Source: Mimachlamys varia
Taxonomy: Eukaryota; Mollusca; Bivalvia; Pectinida; Pectinidae
Direction: 5' to 3'
Assembly (NCBI GenBank): GCA_947623455.1
Contig: OX392543.1
Span: forward strand, 17,048,757-17,112,756
Length of the DNA: 64,000 nucleotides
Positions 43,701 through 58,700 of this stretch are shown here, in pieces. Both the position numbers and the translations under genes were made by a program. Every line of letters starts with the position of its first letter. The first letter of the stretch is position 1. Below the pieces are notes generated by a model. That model saw nothing but the letters and a program-made list of their open reading frames with translations. It was not told the DNA's origin and made no database searches.

Positions 43701-46700
43701 TTAAAACTGTTTCTGATGTTCAGTACGACTTTTTGACTTTTTTGTTTTTCATGATTTAAGTGAGTAACCAGAAAGTGGGTTTGAGCACATGTTTGATAAT
43801 CCATATTTGAGCATAAGAATGCTTTGAGGAAACTGGCCCAGTGTTTTTGTAACAATTTTTAGTTCATTTAGTCCTTGTGAATTCATAAAATGTTACATAT
43901 TATTTTAATCAATGATGCTTCAATCTGTTTTTTTTCTAGTATTGTAAGTATTTTTGTCCTTTTATAAACAAAACTTGCCTCCCTTTCGTTAAGTTTGATA
44001 TACATGATTTCCATTATGACATCATCTTAATGCTAAGAAAGCGACATAAATCTGCCAGAAACTGTACACAGAAAGCACTTTTCCCTAGCAAACTAATGAT
44101 GTCACAATAGTATTGAAATAGATACCTTCCAAAATGGGAAGTAACTCTTGTTTTTTTTATGAAAAAACCCAACATCCTGTTTCTGTGTCCAAGTCAATAT
44201 TTGTTTTCTCTCCGATTCTTCATTATTTTTCTCTTTCAGAATACCCTAGCTAGTCGTTAGAAGCTACCTTTGATACACATTTTTATTAGGTCCACAAAGT
44301 AAAGATGTACTTAATCATTTCCTTCTTGCACTAATTGTCGTTAACTGTTGATATCCGTAAGCTGGTAATACAGGCTCATATCACCTGTCGAAATTCTACG
44401 ATTATATACAAGCTATGTGTGTTTTTCAAAAGCTGTTCCAAAAATTTCTTTAAAAACCTCACAGTTTACCTAAAGGTCACGTAAATATGTTCACTTTTAA
44501 ATGACATATTTTGAGCTAGTCTTTCAGGTGAAAGAATCTGATTTTTATAGAATATAGAAATAGCTAAGCAAATTCACTCTAATGCTCAATTTTAGTGTCC
44601 AAAATTGGGAAACTTAATTCAATGTTGAATAAAAAGTTGCATAAAGAGCATGTGTCATTCATATATTATTTAACTACATGTTAATGTTCTGAGAGACTTT
44701 AAGAATTTTTATTTTTTAACTTATGATCCTAAAATATGCATTAGGTCAACTTTGTCAAGTTTTACGTTGCCATCTTGATTTCACTAAAAAATATTTTGTA
44801 TCATTGAATGATATGACGTTGGACATTTTTGAATGTGATCATTAGTGTGCCTAACTTATTGTGATTGAGAATGATGCCTCAGTTCTCACTTTGAGGATGT
44901 GACATTCATTTGGAGGTGACCTATTTTACTCTTCCTGAACACATGGCCTTATTCTCTGGTATTTTACGAGGGTCTCCATGTGAATCTGTCCTTTGTTCAT
45001 ATTTTTACCCCTAGTTTAATCGATTTTGAGATGGAATTATGGCTTTGTTGACACTTGTGTATTCTCTGATTTAATTTTTTTGTATAATGTTTGGTAAAAC
45101 TAAAACATGTGGATGTTCAATGAATCTTAAAATATCCCTATGAATGCTAAATCAGTATTTTAAGGTTTCCCCTAAAATAATTAAACCGTGTGCATAGCAA
45201 CTTTTATATCAAGTTTAGTCAAATTGATCCTCATGGAAGATAATGGAAATTGAAATATTTTCTATATCAATATACAAGCCTATGACTGTGTTATAATTTG
45301 GATATTTTTCTTAAAGTTCATTGTGTACTTGTATATCATATCTTTAATTTTGTTCCAAGTTTGGTAGATTATAATCTTCCTTGTGACTGCTCTATCATTT
45401 CACTTTATCTCATTGAGAAATATTCTCTATATATAAGTGATATGAAGATGGACGTTTTTGAGTATGCTCATTAGTGTCTTTACTTGTTGACAATGATAAT
45501 CAGTTCTCGTTTGAGAACTTGATGTTTACTTGGATGTGACAAAGATTTACATGGCGGGTGTCGTCGATGAAGCAGAAGATGTTTTTTTTTGTTTCTATTT
45601 TGCCTCTAGTTTAATAATCTATTTTGAGTTCGGATTATGGTTTTGTTGACACTTTGATATCCTCTGATTTAAAAAAAAAATTCCTTTAATTAGATCCACA
45701 TGCAGCATCATATTGCTGAACTGAAATAGCAACGTGCACTACAATCACCAACAGGCCAGAAAAAAGCAGCTAAAATTAGCAACAGCTACATGTATCTATC
45801 TGCACCAAGCTCTTTTGTATAAATATTGTATCAGAACTAGAGTTATTTCCCTTATATTTAGCACATTTTGTTAGATTTAACACATTTTACACAAAAAGTA
45901 ACGATGAAATGAATTTTGAATCAATATTATCTCAGCAGTTTAACTTTTCTGTTGTTTCCATGTAACTTAAAATCTTGATCAAATCTTTTATTCAGTTTTA
46001 GCTGATCAATCAGAAATATTTTTGAAAAGTTTGAAAACGAAGGGAAATAACTGTTCTTGCGAAGCATTCAATTAGTATTCTGTGCCTGTATGTAGTCGAT
46101 TGTAAACCTTTGTATATATCCAATCACCACCTTTTTATACCATCATACGCCTTGATTCTATTTGCAATGAACAATCAACAAGCTTTTCCAAAAAAATAGT
46201 CTCACCAACTGATATATGCTGTAAAAAATTGGGTTTTGAGGAATTCTTTTGTCACTCCTATGTTGTCACAATTTTTCTTCCAAAAATAAAGAAAATAAAG
46301 AAAATAGCTGAAGAAATATATAACTTTTGAATCAGTGATACAATATCATTTTGAGGTATGGTAACTAGAAAGGAAATCTATGAAAATTAGATCTCAGACA
46401 ATTGACAAATTTAGCAAATTTGTTGTGCAAAAAAATAGAGGCTGCAAAATATTCCTTTTACAGGATATGAACGAAACACTTTATAAATCCAAGAAATTAG
46501 GGAGGGTCAACAATTGTAAGTCAGCTCTTTCACCCCTGAAGACATATTTGAACTTTTCCAATTCCAAGGTTGGAATAGTTCATTATTAAGGGTTGAATGA
46601 GTTTAAATTGCAGTGATGATTAACTTCCTGTGCATCCTGGCTGGTCTCAGTATGAGAAATATTTCATCTTGGAAGCTTGTTGACGGTCCTGAACATGGAA

Positions 46701-49700
46701 TTTTTAACTGCAATGGTGGATATTTCTAACAAAAGAACTCAGAAGAATTGCATAGCTTATATATTAAATTTTGTTTCCTACAAGAATTTTTTTGTGTGTA
46801 ATTTTCACCAACAAATACTGTTTGAGATTTTTCAAAATATTTGATATATTAAAATGTTTGTGTTTTACATCCTATTAACAGCTAGGGTCAATTAAGAACA
46901 TACCAGGTTTCAGTGGTAGAGGATAGCCTGAGTTTCCTCAGAAAAACCACAGGAATTGTATAATTACTTCTTTATGATCATATAGGAACATATTCGCTAA
47001 TTTCTTATCAATCACTGACAAATCTTCTGAATCAAGGTTAAGAAATATCCACCAGCAGTTGAGTAACTAGAAATTATCCAAACGTTTGATAAAAACAAAA
47101 TAAGACAATCGTTAGAAAACATATTTTAATAGAGTTGACAGAAAAAGTACAATGTTACACCTTGAGATAAGATTGCTTGCTTGGAAAACATCACTAAAGG
47201 GACAAGCATTCTAAGATTTGTCTGAGAGCAGACAATACATGACTGACTGAGAGCAGACGACAGACAACAGTTAACAATACAATCCCTTCAGAAAACCCAC
47301 AGAGGAGGGTTATCTTAACTCCTGCTGCAAACAAAAACTTTCAGAAAATTACAAAATGCTACATTTCAGTAGCCATCCTTTGCAGAAATGAATCAAGAAT
47401 GTCTGTTTGGTTATTGAAAGGAGATGTTCAATAAGTCGAAATATTTTTTATTTTAATCGTCTGATCTCAGTCAGTGAAAGAAAATCTATGAGAAAAAGAA
47501 TTAGGAAAGAAATTATAATAAAAAAATGTCCCTTTGATGTTCCATTTTGAGAATGTCCCGTAATATATTTGACATTTTGAGAATGTCCCTATAATAGAAT
47601 TAACCTTTCGAGCATCTATAAAGATTTATATCTCTATTAAGAAAGTATAATAAAAAATGTTCCTTTGATGTTCCACTTTGAGAATGTCCCTTAAATATAT
47701 CTGACATTTTAAGAATGTCCCTTAAATAAAATTAACCTTTCGAATAATTATAAAGATAGATTGTGCTAATTTTTTCAATTTGTCAACACTTCTAAAAAGC
47801 ATTGCTAAAGCATAGCACATTTATATTAGCGTTTAAGCTGCATTGTCATCTCCGGGTTTGGCAATAGAACTCATTGCTACTGCTAAAATGCTAAATATTA
47901 GCTAACGGTAGCACATTCACACTGCCATAAAATGTCTTATCCCGTGTCATTCATATGACTTTAAAGTTCATTGTCATGTGTAGCTATGGAATAGCCAATC
48001 AAATCTGAGGTTATCACAGTCTTTGTATCACAAAAAGTTCCTCAGGAAATTGATGTATGTCCTTTATTTGTCACAATGGCTGTTTTAGTTTCACATCTCT
48101 AATAAATCACCAAATCAAAAACAATAATTTAATAATTTTCATATATATAATATAACCATAAAGAATTTGAATATATTCATCTTGAAATATTTGGCTATTA
48201 ACAAGCATTTAACCATTGTGACAAATATATTTTGAAAGAGATATTTAAACAAATCATTGTTCGTACTTGAAGAAATCCGGTTTCATTAAGTCAATTATTT
48301 TATCATCTGGAATAATTTTACACAATATCAGGTCTGTGTCCAGCATCCCTGTCACTTGGACCGCCTACTTCTTGGTAAAAGTGCTACGAGCCTGTGCCAT
48401 CGTTGAAAACTTTGATGAAGTCATAGTAGATGACTTAGAAGACTCTGAAGATGACTTCATCGAGGACATCGTAGATGATTTAGAAGCGCTGAAGCTCTTC
48501 TTTGTAGACGATGCAGATGAAGAAGCTGACTTCTCAAATTTGACGTGTTTGGAAGACGTGGACAATGAAGACTTGAAAGAGCTGGCCTTTACTGACGAGT
48601 GACTCTCCTCCTTTATGTCAGCTTTGACTGACTTGACAGTTTGAATATTCATCTTTTTCATGGCCTGTTGGTACACAGAAGAAGCCGCTGAAGACTCACT
48701 CTTGATGGCAGACATGTACTGTCTGCGAGACTTTGAAAAGGCTTCCTCGCTGATCTTAGATTTGTAGGATTTGGTTTCAGTTGGAGGCTCGCTGGATGCT
48801 CTGGTATACCTGTAATGCATATCCATTTCTAGGTCTGTGAGCTCCTCAAGACGCCTCTGGGTAGATGTCTTAGTTGAGGTTTGGGTGGATGTTGCTTCAG
48901 ATTTTCTTGAACTCTCATATTTAGATTTGTGAGAATGTTGTTTCTTCTCTAATCCCTCAAGATACCTCTGTTTTACCAGGGAAGATTTACTGTCCTTTGA
49001 AGTGGCTGTTGACAAAGATGATTGCTTGTGTCGTTCTTGTACCTGCTTTCCGAAACTCTCAATTTCTGCTTTTGAAGTTTCTGCTTTGGCCTGAGCAAGT
49101 CTCAACTGAAGAGCCATGTCCCTGGAGCTAGCACCTCTGTATAAGTCTTCCATACCTTCCACATCAGAATCCCAATATCCACTGTAAACCGGGTAGTAAC
49201 GCCACCATCTATAGGGGCTGTAGTAGGTAGCCCCAGTTCCTGATTCAAGCAAGGCCTGGCTATGATGTACTGCAGAGCGTGACCTAGCAAGAGTGTCTTC
49301 CACAGAGGCTGCGTGTTTGGCCTCAATACGGGACAATAAATTCTTAGTTGTCTGACTCATTTCGCTGGAAGTATGACTGGTCTTCTTCTCACCAAAAGAT
49401 TTGGACACAGACTGTACTTTGCTTTCAGCTAGTTTAGCATCAGTTTCTGCCTTAACTGATTTGACAGTGTGTACTCTCTGAATTGATGCCGAGTCATGTG
49501 TAGTAGAGTAGTCTTTCCTGTAAAGAACAGACATATAATTTCTCCTGCTTTGTTCGAATGATTCGTCATCAATTTCAGATTTTTGTACATGGGACGTTTC
49601 TACAGGTGGCTCACTGGAAGCACGAGAGCATCTCATCTGCATGTCAAGATCCATGGAACGCAGTTCCTCAAGCCTTTCTTGGGCAGAAGCTCTGACAGAA

Positions 49701-52700
49701 GAAAGGGTTTCATACTGTAGTTTTCTCTTAACATCTGCATGAGTCTCATCATGTTTTTGTGTTGCTTTGGTAAGTTTCTCCTTTGAATCCCCATAAATCT
49801 TGGAGTCGTAGGATTTGTCTTTGGCTGCAGTAACCTTAGCTCTTTCTGCCATCTCCCTATCAAAGCGACTGTATTCACTCAATTTGCTGTCATCCTGAGT
49901 GGAGACAAATTTGGCATGGGTCGCGACATCAGCTTCGGATTTCAGTTCATCCTTGATGCCACTATACCTGATATACCTGGCGAGGTGATCCCATCGACTA
50001 TATGGTAGATGGTAAGTGGATCGGATATGACTCAGTTGAGCAGTAGATCTATCTTCAGCTGCCTGTTTTCTAGCATGAAGTCTGGCTCTGAAGTCTCTAG
50101 CTGCAGTTGACGTTTCTGTCTCTACAATCCTGTCCAATACGTCTGTGGATACGCCTGTCTGCTTTGCATCTACAGCTTCTTTGACAGACTTGAGAGTATG
50201 GTATGGTCCAGTCTTTGTCGCGATATCACTTTCTGAGCTGACGTCTTGTCTGTACAATGCAGACATGTACTGCCTTCTCTGTTGTTCAAAGGATTCTTCA
50301 TCAATCTCTGATCGTTGTGCTTTTGACAAGGTGGACTGATAGTGAGCACTAGAGGTACCTAATCTCTTTGCCATCAGTGCTTGTTCCTCAGCCCGAGCAA
50401 GAGCCGAGGCTTTCACAGAGTCGACAGTGTAAAAATCACGCCTCCTAGCTGACGTAAACTTTGATCTATAGGCATCCTCTTGCTGCTGAAGAGTAATGAG
50501 ATATTGTTCTCGTGACTGCTGCAGCAAACTGTCATCATGTGTTCTAGCAGATGTTCGCTTGGACCTTTCTTCGATCTCCCGGTCAAATTTGGTATAATCT
50601 GGCACTTCCCTTGGCTCACTAGATCCTCTCAGTGACCTGGAATCAGACTCATAATGTGTTTTTTCCAACTGATCCTTTAGACCACTGAACCTTGTATAAG
50701 CTGCCAAATGATTCCATCTGTCATAGTTGACATCGTAGGTCGACCTTGGTACGGTGTAATATAGAGATTGTTGTGAAGAGGTTGCAGCATCCATTGCAGA
50801 CTGTCTTGCATGAAGCCTGGCTCTGAATTCCTTAGCAGCACGAGTTGTTTCTGTTTCACCAATGAAGTCAGATGAAGTTGCAGTTTTGCTATCTCTTTCT
50901 TTTGCATCCACTTCCGCTTTTACAGAGTGTAGCGTGTGCCAGTTTGCTCTACGCTGGCTAGCGGCGGTCTCCGTGTCCGTTGTGTAGTCAGTTCTATAGA
51001 GAGCAGACATGTAGTTGGCCCTAGAGTGTTCAAAAGATTGATCATCCATTTCCAACTTGTAGCTCCTTCGAGGTCGTACCTCGGATCTTGGTTCACTTAA
51101 AGCACGTGATTCTCTGAGCTCCCTCATTCTTTCCTCCTCCAGTTTCTCAAGAGCTGCGGCCCTTACAGCCTCAACTGTTTGAATATCTTTCATCCTTCTG
51201 CGTACGTCATACCTGGATTTATACAAGTCTTCCTGTTGTTTGAGTGAAAGGAGATATTGGTTTCTGGCTTCTTGTGAAGACACATCTTCTTGTGTCTTTG
51301 TAGATGTTCGTTGGGATCTCTCTGCTATCTCTCTATCAAATTTGCTGTAGTCGGGAATTTCCCTGGTCTCACTCAGTGATCTGTAGGACCTTACATCATA
51401 ATCATCACCGGTTTCACTCAACTGATCTTTGAGGCCACTGAATTTCGTATAAGCAGCCAGATGATTCCATCTGCTGTAGTCAGAATCATAGGTGGATCTT
51501 GGTTCAGCTACAGCTAATTGAGTTGTGACAACCGAGACATCAGATGCGGCCTGTCTTGCACGAAGCCTGGCTCTGAAATCCTTAGCAGCGCGAGTTGTTT
51601 CCGTTTCACCAATGATGTTAGATGAAGTTGCAAATTTGTCAACTTTCTGTTTGGCGTCCACTTCAGCTTTTACAGACTTCAGCGTGTACCAATTAGCTCT
51701 ACGCTGGCTAGCGGCGGTCTCTGTGTCCGTTGTGTAGTCAGTTCTATAGAGAGCAGACATGTAGTTGGCCCTAGAGTGTTCAAAAGATTGATCATCCATT
51801 TCCAACTTGTAGCTCCTTCGAGGTCGTACCTCGGATCTTGGTTCACTCAAAGCACGTGATTCCCGGAGTTCCTTCATTCTTTCCTCCTCAAGTTTCTCAA
51901 GAGCTGATGCTTTCACAGCCTCAACTGTTTGAATGTCTTTCATCCTTCTGCTTACGTCATATCTGGATTTATACAAGTCTTCCTGTTGTTTTAGTGAAAG
52001 GAGATATTGGTTTCTGGCTTCTTGTAAAGACACGTCTTCTTGTGTTTTTGCAGATGTTCGTTGGGATCTTTCTGCTATCTCTCTATCGAATTTGCTGTAG
52101 TCGGGAATTTCCCTGGTCTCACTAAGTGATCTGTAGGACCTTACATCATAATCGTCACCTGTTTCACTCAACTGGTCTTTGAGGCCACTGAATTTCGTAT
52201 AAGCAGCCAGATGATTCCATCTGCTGTAGTCAGAGTCATAGGTGGACCTTGGTTCAGCTACAGCCAATTGAGTGGTGACAACCGATGCATCAGATGCGGC
52301 CTGTCTTGCACGAAGCCTGGCTCTGAAATCCTTAGCAGCACGAGTTGTTTCTGTTTCACCAATAATGTCGGATGAAGTTGCAAATTTGTCAATTTTCTGT
52401 TTGGCGTCCACTTCAGCTTTTACAGACTTTAGTGTGTACCAGTTCGCTCTACGCTGGCTAGCGGCAGTCTCTGTGTCCGTTGTGTAGTCAGTTCTGTAGA
52501 GAGCAGACATGTAGTTGGCCCTAGAGTGTTCAAAAGTTTGATCATCCATTTCCAGCTTGTAACTTCTGCGAGGTCGTACCTCGGATCTTGGTTCACTCAA
52601 GGCACGTGATGCCCTGAGTTCCCTCATTCGTTCTTCTTCAAGCTTCTCAAGAGCTGCAGCTCGTACAGCTTCCACTGTTTGAATGTTTTTTATTCTTTTG

Positions 52701-55700
52701 TTCATGTCGTACACAGACTCATACAAGTCCTCATGTTGTTTAAGAGTAAGGAGATATTTGTTTCTGGATTCCTGTAAAGACACATCTTCTTGTGTCTTTG
52801 TAGATGTGCGTTGGGATCTTTCTGCTATCTCTCTATCAAATTTGCTGTAATCGGGAATTTCCCTGGTCTCACTAAGTGATCTGTAGGACCTAACATCATA
52901 AGCATCACCGGTTTCACTCAACTGGTCTTTGAGGCCACTGAATTTCGTGTAGGCAGCCAGATGATTCCATCTGCTGTAGTCAGAGTCATAGGTGGATCTT
53001 GGTTCATCTACAGCCAATTGAGTTTTGACAACCGAGACATCAGATGCGGCCTGTCTTGCACGAAGCCTGGCTCTGAAATCCTTAGCAGCACGAGTTGTTT
53101 CCGTTTCACCAATGATGTCAGATGAAGTTGAAAATTTGTCAACTTTCTGTTTGGCGTCCACTTCAGCTTTTACAGATTTCAGCGTGTACCAGTTAGATCT
53201 ACGCTGGCTTCCAGCGGTCTCCGTGTCCGTTGTGTAGTCAGTTCTATAGAGAGCAGACATGTAGTTGGCCCTAGAGTGTTCAAATGATTGATCATCCATT
53301 TCAAGTTTGTAGCTCCTTCGAGGTCGTACCTTGGATCTTGGTCCACTCAAAGCACGTGATTCTCTGAGTTCCCTCATTCTTTCCTCCTCTAGCTTCTCAA
53401 GAGCTGCAGCCTTCACAGAAGCCAAGGTTTGCACCCCTTTCCTCAAGTTAGTGTCGTACTTAGACTTGTATATATCTTCATGTTGTTTCAAAGTTAGAAG
53501 ATACTGATTTCTGGATTCTTTAATGGAGACGTCATCCTCGGTTTTTACAGAAGTGAGCTTCTTTCTTTCAGCCATCTCCTGATCAAATTTGCTATAATCA
53601 GGAAGGTCTCTTGGTTCGCTTGATGCTCTGATTGGCTGCACATCAAACGTCTCACTAGTTTCACTCAGCTGGTCTTTAAGACCACTGAATTTGGTGTACG
53701 CTGCAAGATGATTCCATCTGCTGTAGTCGGAGTCATAAGTAGTACGTGGTTCATCCACTACTATTTTAGAGGTAGGTACCTCTGTCGGAGTCTGTCTGGC
53801 CCGCAGTCTGGCCCTGAAGTCCTTTGCAGCACGGGTTGTTTCAGTTTCGCCAATCATGTATGGTCCAGATGCTAACTTGCCGGTTCTCTGTTTGGCATCA
53901 ACAGCAGCCTGCACTGACTTGAGTGTGTGCCAGTTGTCTCGTCTTTGACTTGAATCTGTTTCAGTATCCGTAGTGTATGCTGTTCTATCTAAGACAGACA
54001 AGTAGTCAGCTCTAGAATGTTCGAATTCTTCATTACTGACATCCAAGTATGCTTTGCGTGTCCTTTTCTGGTCTGTTTGAGGCTCACTTATAGCTCTGTG
54101 CTGACGGATGTCCAGTGCCTTACGTTCTTCCATTCGTTCCTGGGCTGAAGCACGGACACTTCCGACAGTATGAATGACATCTTTCTTCCTATTTATTAAA
54201 TACAAATCGTGTTCCCGTTGGTAAGCGTTAAGTTGTTCTTGCTCATATTGACACTGTGTTTCATTGTCTCGCCTTGCCAGTGAATGCTGCATTCGTTCTG
54301 TCATTTCCTCGTCAAATTTGCTAATGTTGGATTGAATGGCTTCAACTTCTACGCCCTTCTTGCCCACCACAATGTACTGTGCGTCATCAGTGCGTTGGTC
54401 GGACTTGACGTCGGTGTATTGCTTGTAAGCAGTCAGATGGTCCCATCGACTATAAGGTACCTCTCTTGTGGACAGAGCATCCACCATGTCCTGGCTTTGA
54501 CGTAACACGGCAGCAGATCGTGCAAACGATTCTTCAAGAGTGCTTAGATTTTTCGCTCTGAGTTTGGATCTGACATTTTTGGCAGCGAGAGTAGTTTCAG
54601 TGTCCGTCTGGGTGTAAGGTGTGCTGTCAAACCTTACGCTTTTGTGTTTGGCCTCAGCAGCAGCCTTTACTGATTTTAATGTGTGGATCTTATCTTCCCT
54701 GTGAATAGTATCAATAGTAGTATCCACTGGCCGTTCTAGTGCAGACATGTATTTGGCCCTCGATTCCTCGAACCACGAATCGTCCGCTCTCTTATCTGTT
54801 GGTCTCCTCACATCTAAATCCTTTATATTGACTGCCCTCGTTTCACTGAATGATCTGATTCGTTTTTCGTCCTTTCTTGCACCAGCCTCAGCGCGAATCG
54901 AATCCACTGTGTGTATTTTGCCCTTTAACATTTTTTCCGTATCTGTTTTCTCCTTATTTTGCAAAGTTTCCATATATTTCGCTCTTGATTCCGCAAACAC
55001 AGTCTTATCAACAGTGCTTTCCGTTGACTTCTTGCGCAGACTTTCGTCAAATTCAGAAGTGTCAAGTGTTTCATTCGCATACTGGTATCTTATTTTCCGT
55101 TCTCTTGACATAGCCTGTTGGTACATGTCGTCCACATAGGACACGCCAGCTGAATGGTCGTCAACCTTACTGTACCACGTATTGTCTGTATCCGTATTGT
55201 ATTTGAGACCACTGTATTTGTTATACGCGGCGAGATGATTCCATCTGCTGTACATTGAGTCATATTCTGACCTTGAGTCAACTAGAGACTGACTCTCTCT
55301 TGCAGCAATATGGGCTCGCGTGAGTGCTTCCTCGGCAACTGCTTCCTGTCTAGAACGGAGTCTAGATCTGAATCGCCGAACATCTTCAAGAGTTTCTGAC
55401 GCACCAACGGTTTCACGAGGTTCGCTGATAGCCCTGACTCTACGTTTGGCGTTTATGTCAGATTTGACAGATTCAAGCGTGTGTATTGCTTCTCTTCTCG
55501 GGACAACCTCATATACTTCTGTGGGTCGTTCAAGCGCTGTCATATATCTTGCTCTGGAGTTTTCGAACCATTCATCATCATAGGCAAGTTTGTACGCCAT
55601 TTTCGGAACTTGGCTTGTTTGTGGCTCCACAGCTTTCCTTGTTGAGGTAGCTGCCTTGGCCTGGAGTGCGCTTTTCTGAGACCTCAAATCAGCCTCTGCT

Positions 55701-58700
55701 TTAACAGTCTTCAATGTGTGGAATTTCTCTCGTTTGAACTCTGTGTCTCCCAGATCGTGCCTCTTCTCAAGAGCAGCCAAGTATTTTGATCTTGAATCAT
55801 GGAAAGATTTTTCGTCCATGGTGACAACAGGTTTCTTAACGACTTGTTTCACTTCTCTGGGTTCACTTAAAGCCCTGAATGCTACAGTGGTTTCTCGCCG
55901 GCTTATGTCATCCTTTGGTTGTTTTCCCTTTACGTCAATGTACTTATTGAAGGCTGCCATGTGATCCCACCTACTGAAGGAGGTGTCCTCCGATGTAGTC
56001 TCCGTCGCATTTAGCAAAGCTTCACTCTGTTTGGCAGTCACATGAGCCTGTTCAAATGCGACCTGCAACTGTGCAAGCTTTTTGGATCTTAGTCTTGACT
56101 GTGTTTTCTGCAGTTTGGATTCCTCTGCTACTGGAGCTTTGTAACTTTCTCTTGGAGTTTTGGATTTCAGTTCGGCTTTAACAGATTCCAGAGTATGAAT
56201 TTGCATCTTGGATTTAGGCATATCAATTACTTCCTGTGGGGTTGGCCTGTCAAGTGCTCGCATGTAATTGGATCGTGATTTCTCAAACCAATCATCATCA
56301 TTGACGACTGTATATGTCTTCCTGGACACGGATCGCTCAACAGGTTCTACAACTGGTATTGGCTTTTGAACCTCTTTCCTTTGTTGCTTGGCTAATGTTG
56401 ATGCTTGAACGGAAGTTAGAGTGTGGATCTGGGGCTTGATGAAATCAGGTAACTCAAACTTGCGTGGCTCAAACGCTGACAAATAGTTCAGCCTCATTTG
56501 GTTGAACTCTTGTTCATTCATAGCTATTCTCTTCGCTTTATCCAATTTCTTCCTTGGGATTTCTTCAATTTCTTCTGGTGCAGAAATCGGTTTGGAACGT
56601 TTTGGTACCACGTATTCTTCATCCGTGTATATAACTGGCTCCCGTTTTGAAACGACAGCAGCATGAGTTCCGATAGATTCTACCTTCGACATGCTTTCTT
56701 TCATTGCAATTCTAGCCTGTTCTAAAGAATCATCTCGTGGAGTTGGTTTTAACAATTTCTTTTTGACACGTCTTGCTATCGGAGAACTTTCAAACTGAGC
56801 TGGAGGCTCACTGATGGCTCTGGAAGATCTGTCCTTTTCTTTGATGGATTTGTAAACAGAATCAAGAGTGTAAATGTCTTGCCTTTTCTTTGGTGCCACA
56901 TACGTTTCTGTGACCGTAGGTTTCTCCAGGGCAGACATGTAATTTGCCCTTGATTTATCAAACCAATCATCATCGTAAGAAATCTTGTATGTTCTGAAAG
57001 ATTTCCTTTCCGCAGTTGGCTCCTCGACAACTACCTTTTCTCTTGGTTCTGGCATTGGTTTCCACTGTTGTTGACGTTTCAGAGCTGAGGCCTGTACCCC
57101 AGTTAGAGTAAAGATTTTCTCCTTGGCTAATTGCGGTATTTCTACAGCAGGCCGTTTCAATTTAGCGAGGTATTCGAGTCGGTTTTGGTTGAACTCAGCT
57201 TCATTCATGGCAATCCTCTTTGCCTTCTCAGGTCGTTCTTTGGGTACCTGAATCGCTTCTTCCGGTTCATAGACTAGCTTTGTTTTCCTTGGTCTCTCAT
57301 ATTCAACCTCTTTGTATATCGCTGGCTCTCGTTTGGAAAGAACTGCAGCGTGAGTTCCGATAGATTCTACTTTCGACATGCTTTCTTTCATTGCAATTCT
57401 AGCTTGTTCTAAAGAATCATCTCGGGGAGTTGGTTTTGACAATTTCTTCTTGACACGTCTTGCTATCGGAGAACTTTCAAACTGAGCTGGAGGCTCACTG
57501 ATGGCTCTGGAAGATCTGTCCTTTTCTTTGATGGATTTGTAAACAGAATCAAGAGTGTAAATATCTTGCCTTTTCTTTGGTGTCTCATACGTATCTGTGA
57601 CCGTAGGTTTCTCCAACGCAGACATGTAACTCGATCGTGACTTATCAAACCATTCGTCATCAACAGAAATCTTGTATGTTCTGAAAGATTTTCTTTCTGC
57701 AGTTGGCTCCTCGATAACTACCTTTTGTTTAGGTTCTGGCATTGGTTTCCACTGCTGTTGACGTTTCAGAGCTGAAGCCTGTACCCCAGTTAGAGTAAAG
57801 ATTTTTTCCTTGGCTAATTCAGGTATTTCTACAGCAGGCCGTTTCAATTTAGCGAGGTATTCGAGTCGGTTTTGGTTGAACTCAGCTTCATTCATAGCAA
57901 TCCTCTTTGCCTTCTCAGTTTTCTCCTTTGGTACCTGAGTATCTTCCTCTGGTTCATAGACTGGCTTGGCTTTTCTTGGTCTCTCATATTCAACCTCTTT
58001 GTATATCGCTGGCTCTCGTTTGGAAAGGACTGCAGCATGAGTTCCGATAGATTCTACTTTCGACATGCTTTCTTTCATTGCAATTCTAGCCTGTTCTAAA
58101 GAATCGTCTCGTGGAGTTGGTTTTGACAATTTCTTCTTGACACGTCTTGCTATCGGAGAACTTTCAAACTGAGCTGGAGGCTCACTGATGGCTCTGGAAG
58201 ATCTGTCCTTTTCTTTGATGGATTTGTAAACAGAATCAAGGGTGTAAATATCTTGCCTTTTCTTTGGTGTCTCATACGTATCTGTGACCGTAGGTTTCTC
58301 CAAAGCAGACATGTAACTCGATCTTGACTTATCAAACCATTCGTCATCAACAGAAATCTTGTATGTTCTGAAAGATTTCCTTTCCGCAGTTGGCTCCTCG
58401 ACAACTACCTTTTCTTTAGGCAATTCAGGAGCTGCTTTCCACTGCTGTTGACGTTTCAGAGCTGAAGCCTGTACTCCAGTTAGAGTAAAGATTTTCTCCT
58501 TGGCTAATTGCGGTATTTCTACAGCAGGCCGTTTCAATTTAGCGAGGTATTCGAGTCGGTTTTGGTTGAACTCAGCTTCATTCATAGCAATCCTCTTTGC
58601 CTTCTCAGTTTTCTCTTTGGGTACCTGAGTATCCTCCTCTGGTTCATAGACTGGCTTGGCCTTTCTTGGTCTCTCATATTCAACCTCTTTGTATATCGCT

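Noticed and set aside
48360..48370. Donor at the stop (AA|GTAGGC) that would splice out the terminator
   Set aside because: It would be phase 2, while the next exon needs phase 1, and the flanking match to a donor is poor.
48267..48602. Plus-strand open frame rich in D and E opposite the end of the giant exon
   Set aside because: It is the antisense of S/K-rich codons of the minus-strand exon, and the acidic composition is the expected mirror image.
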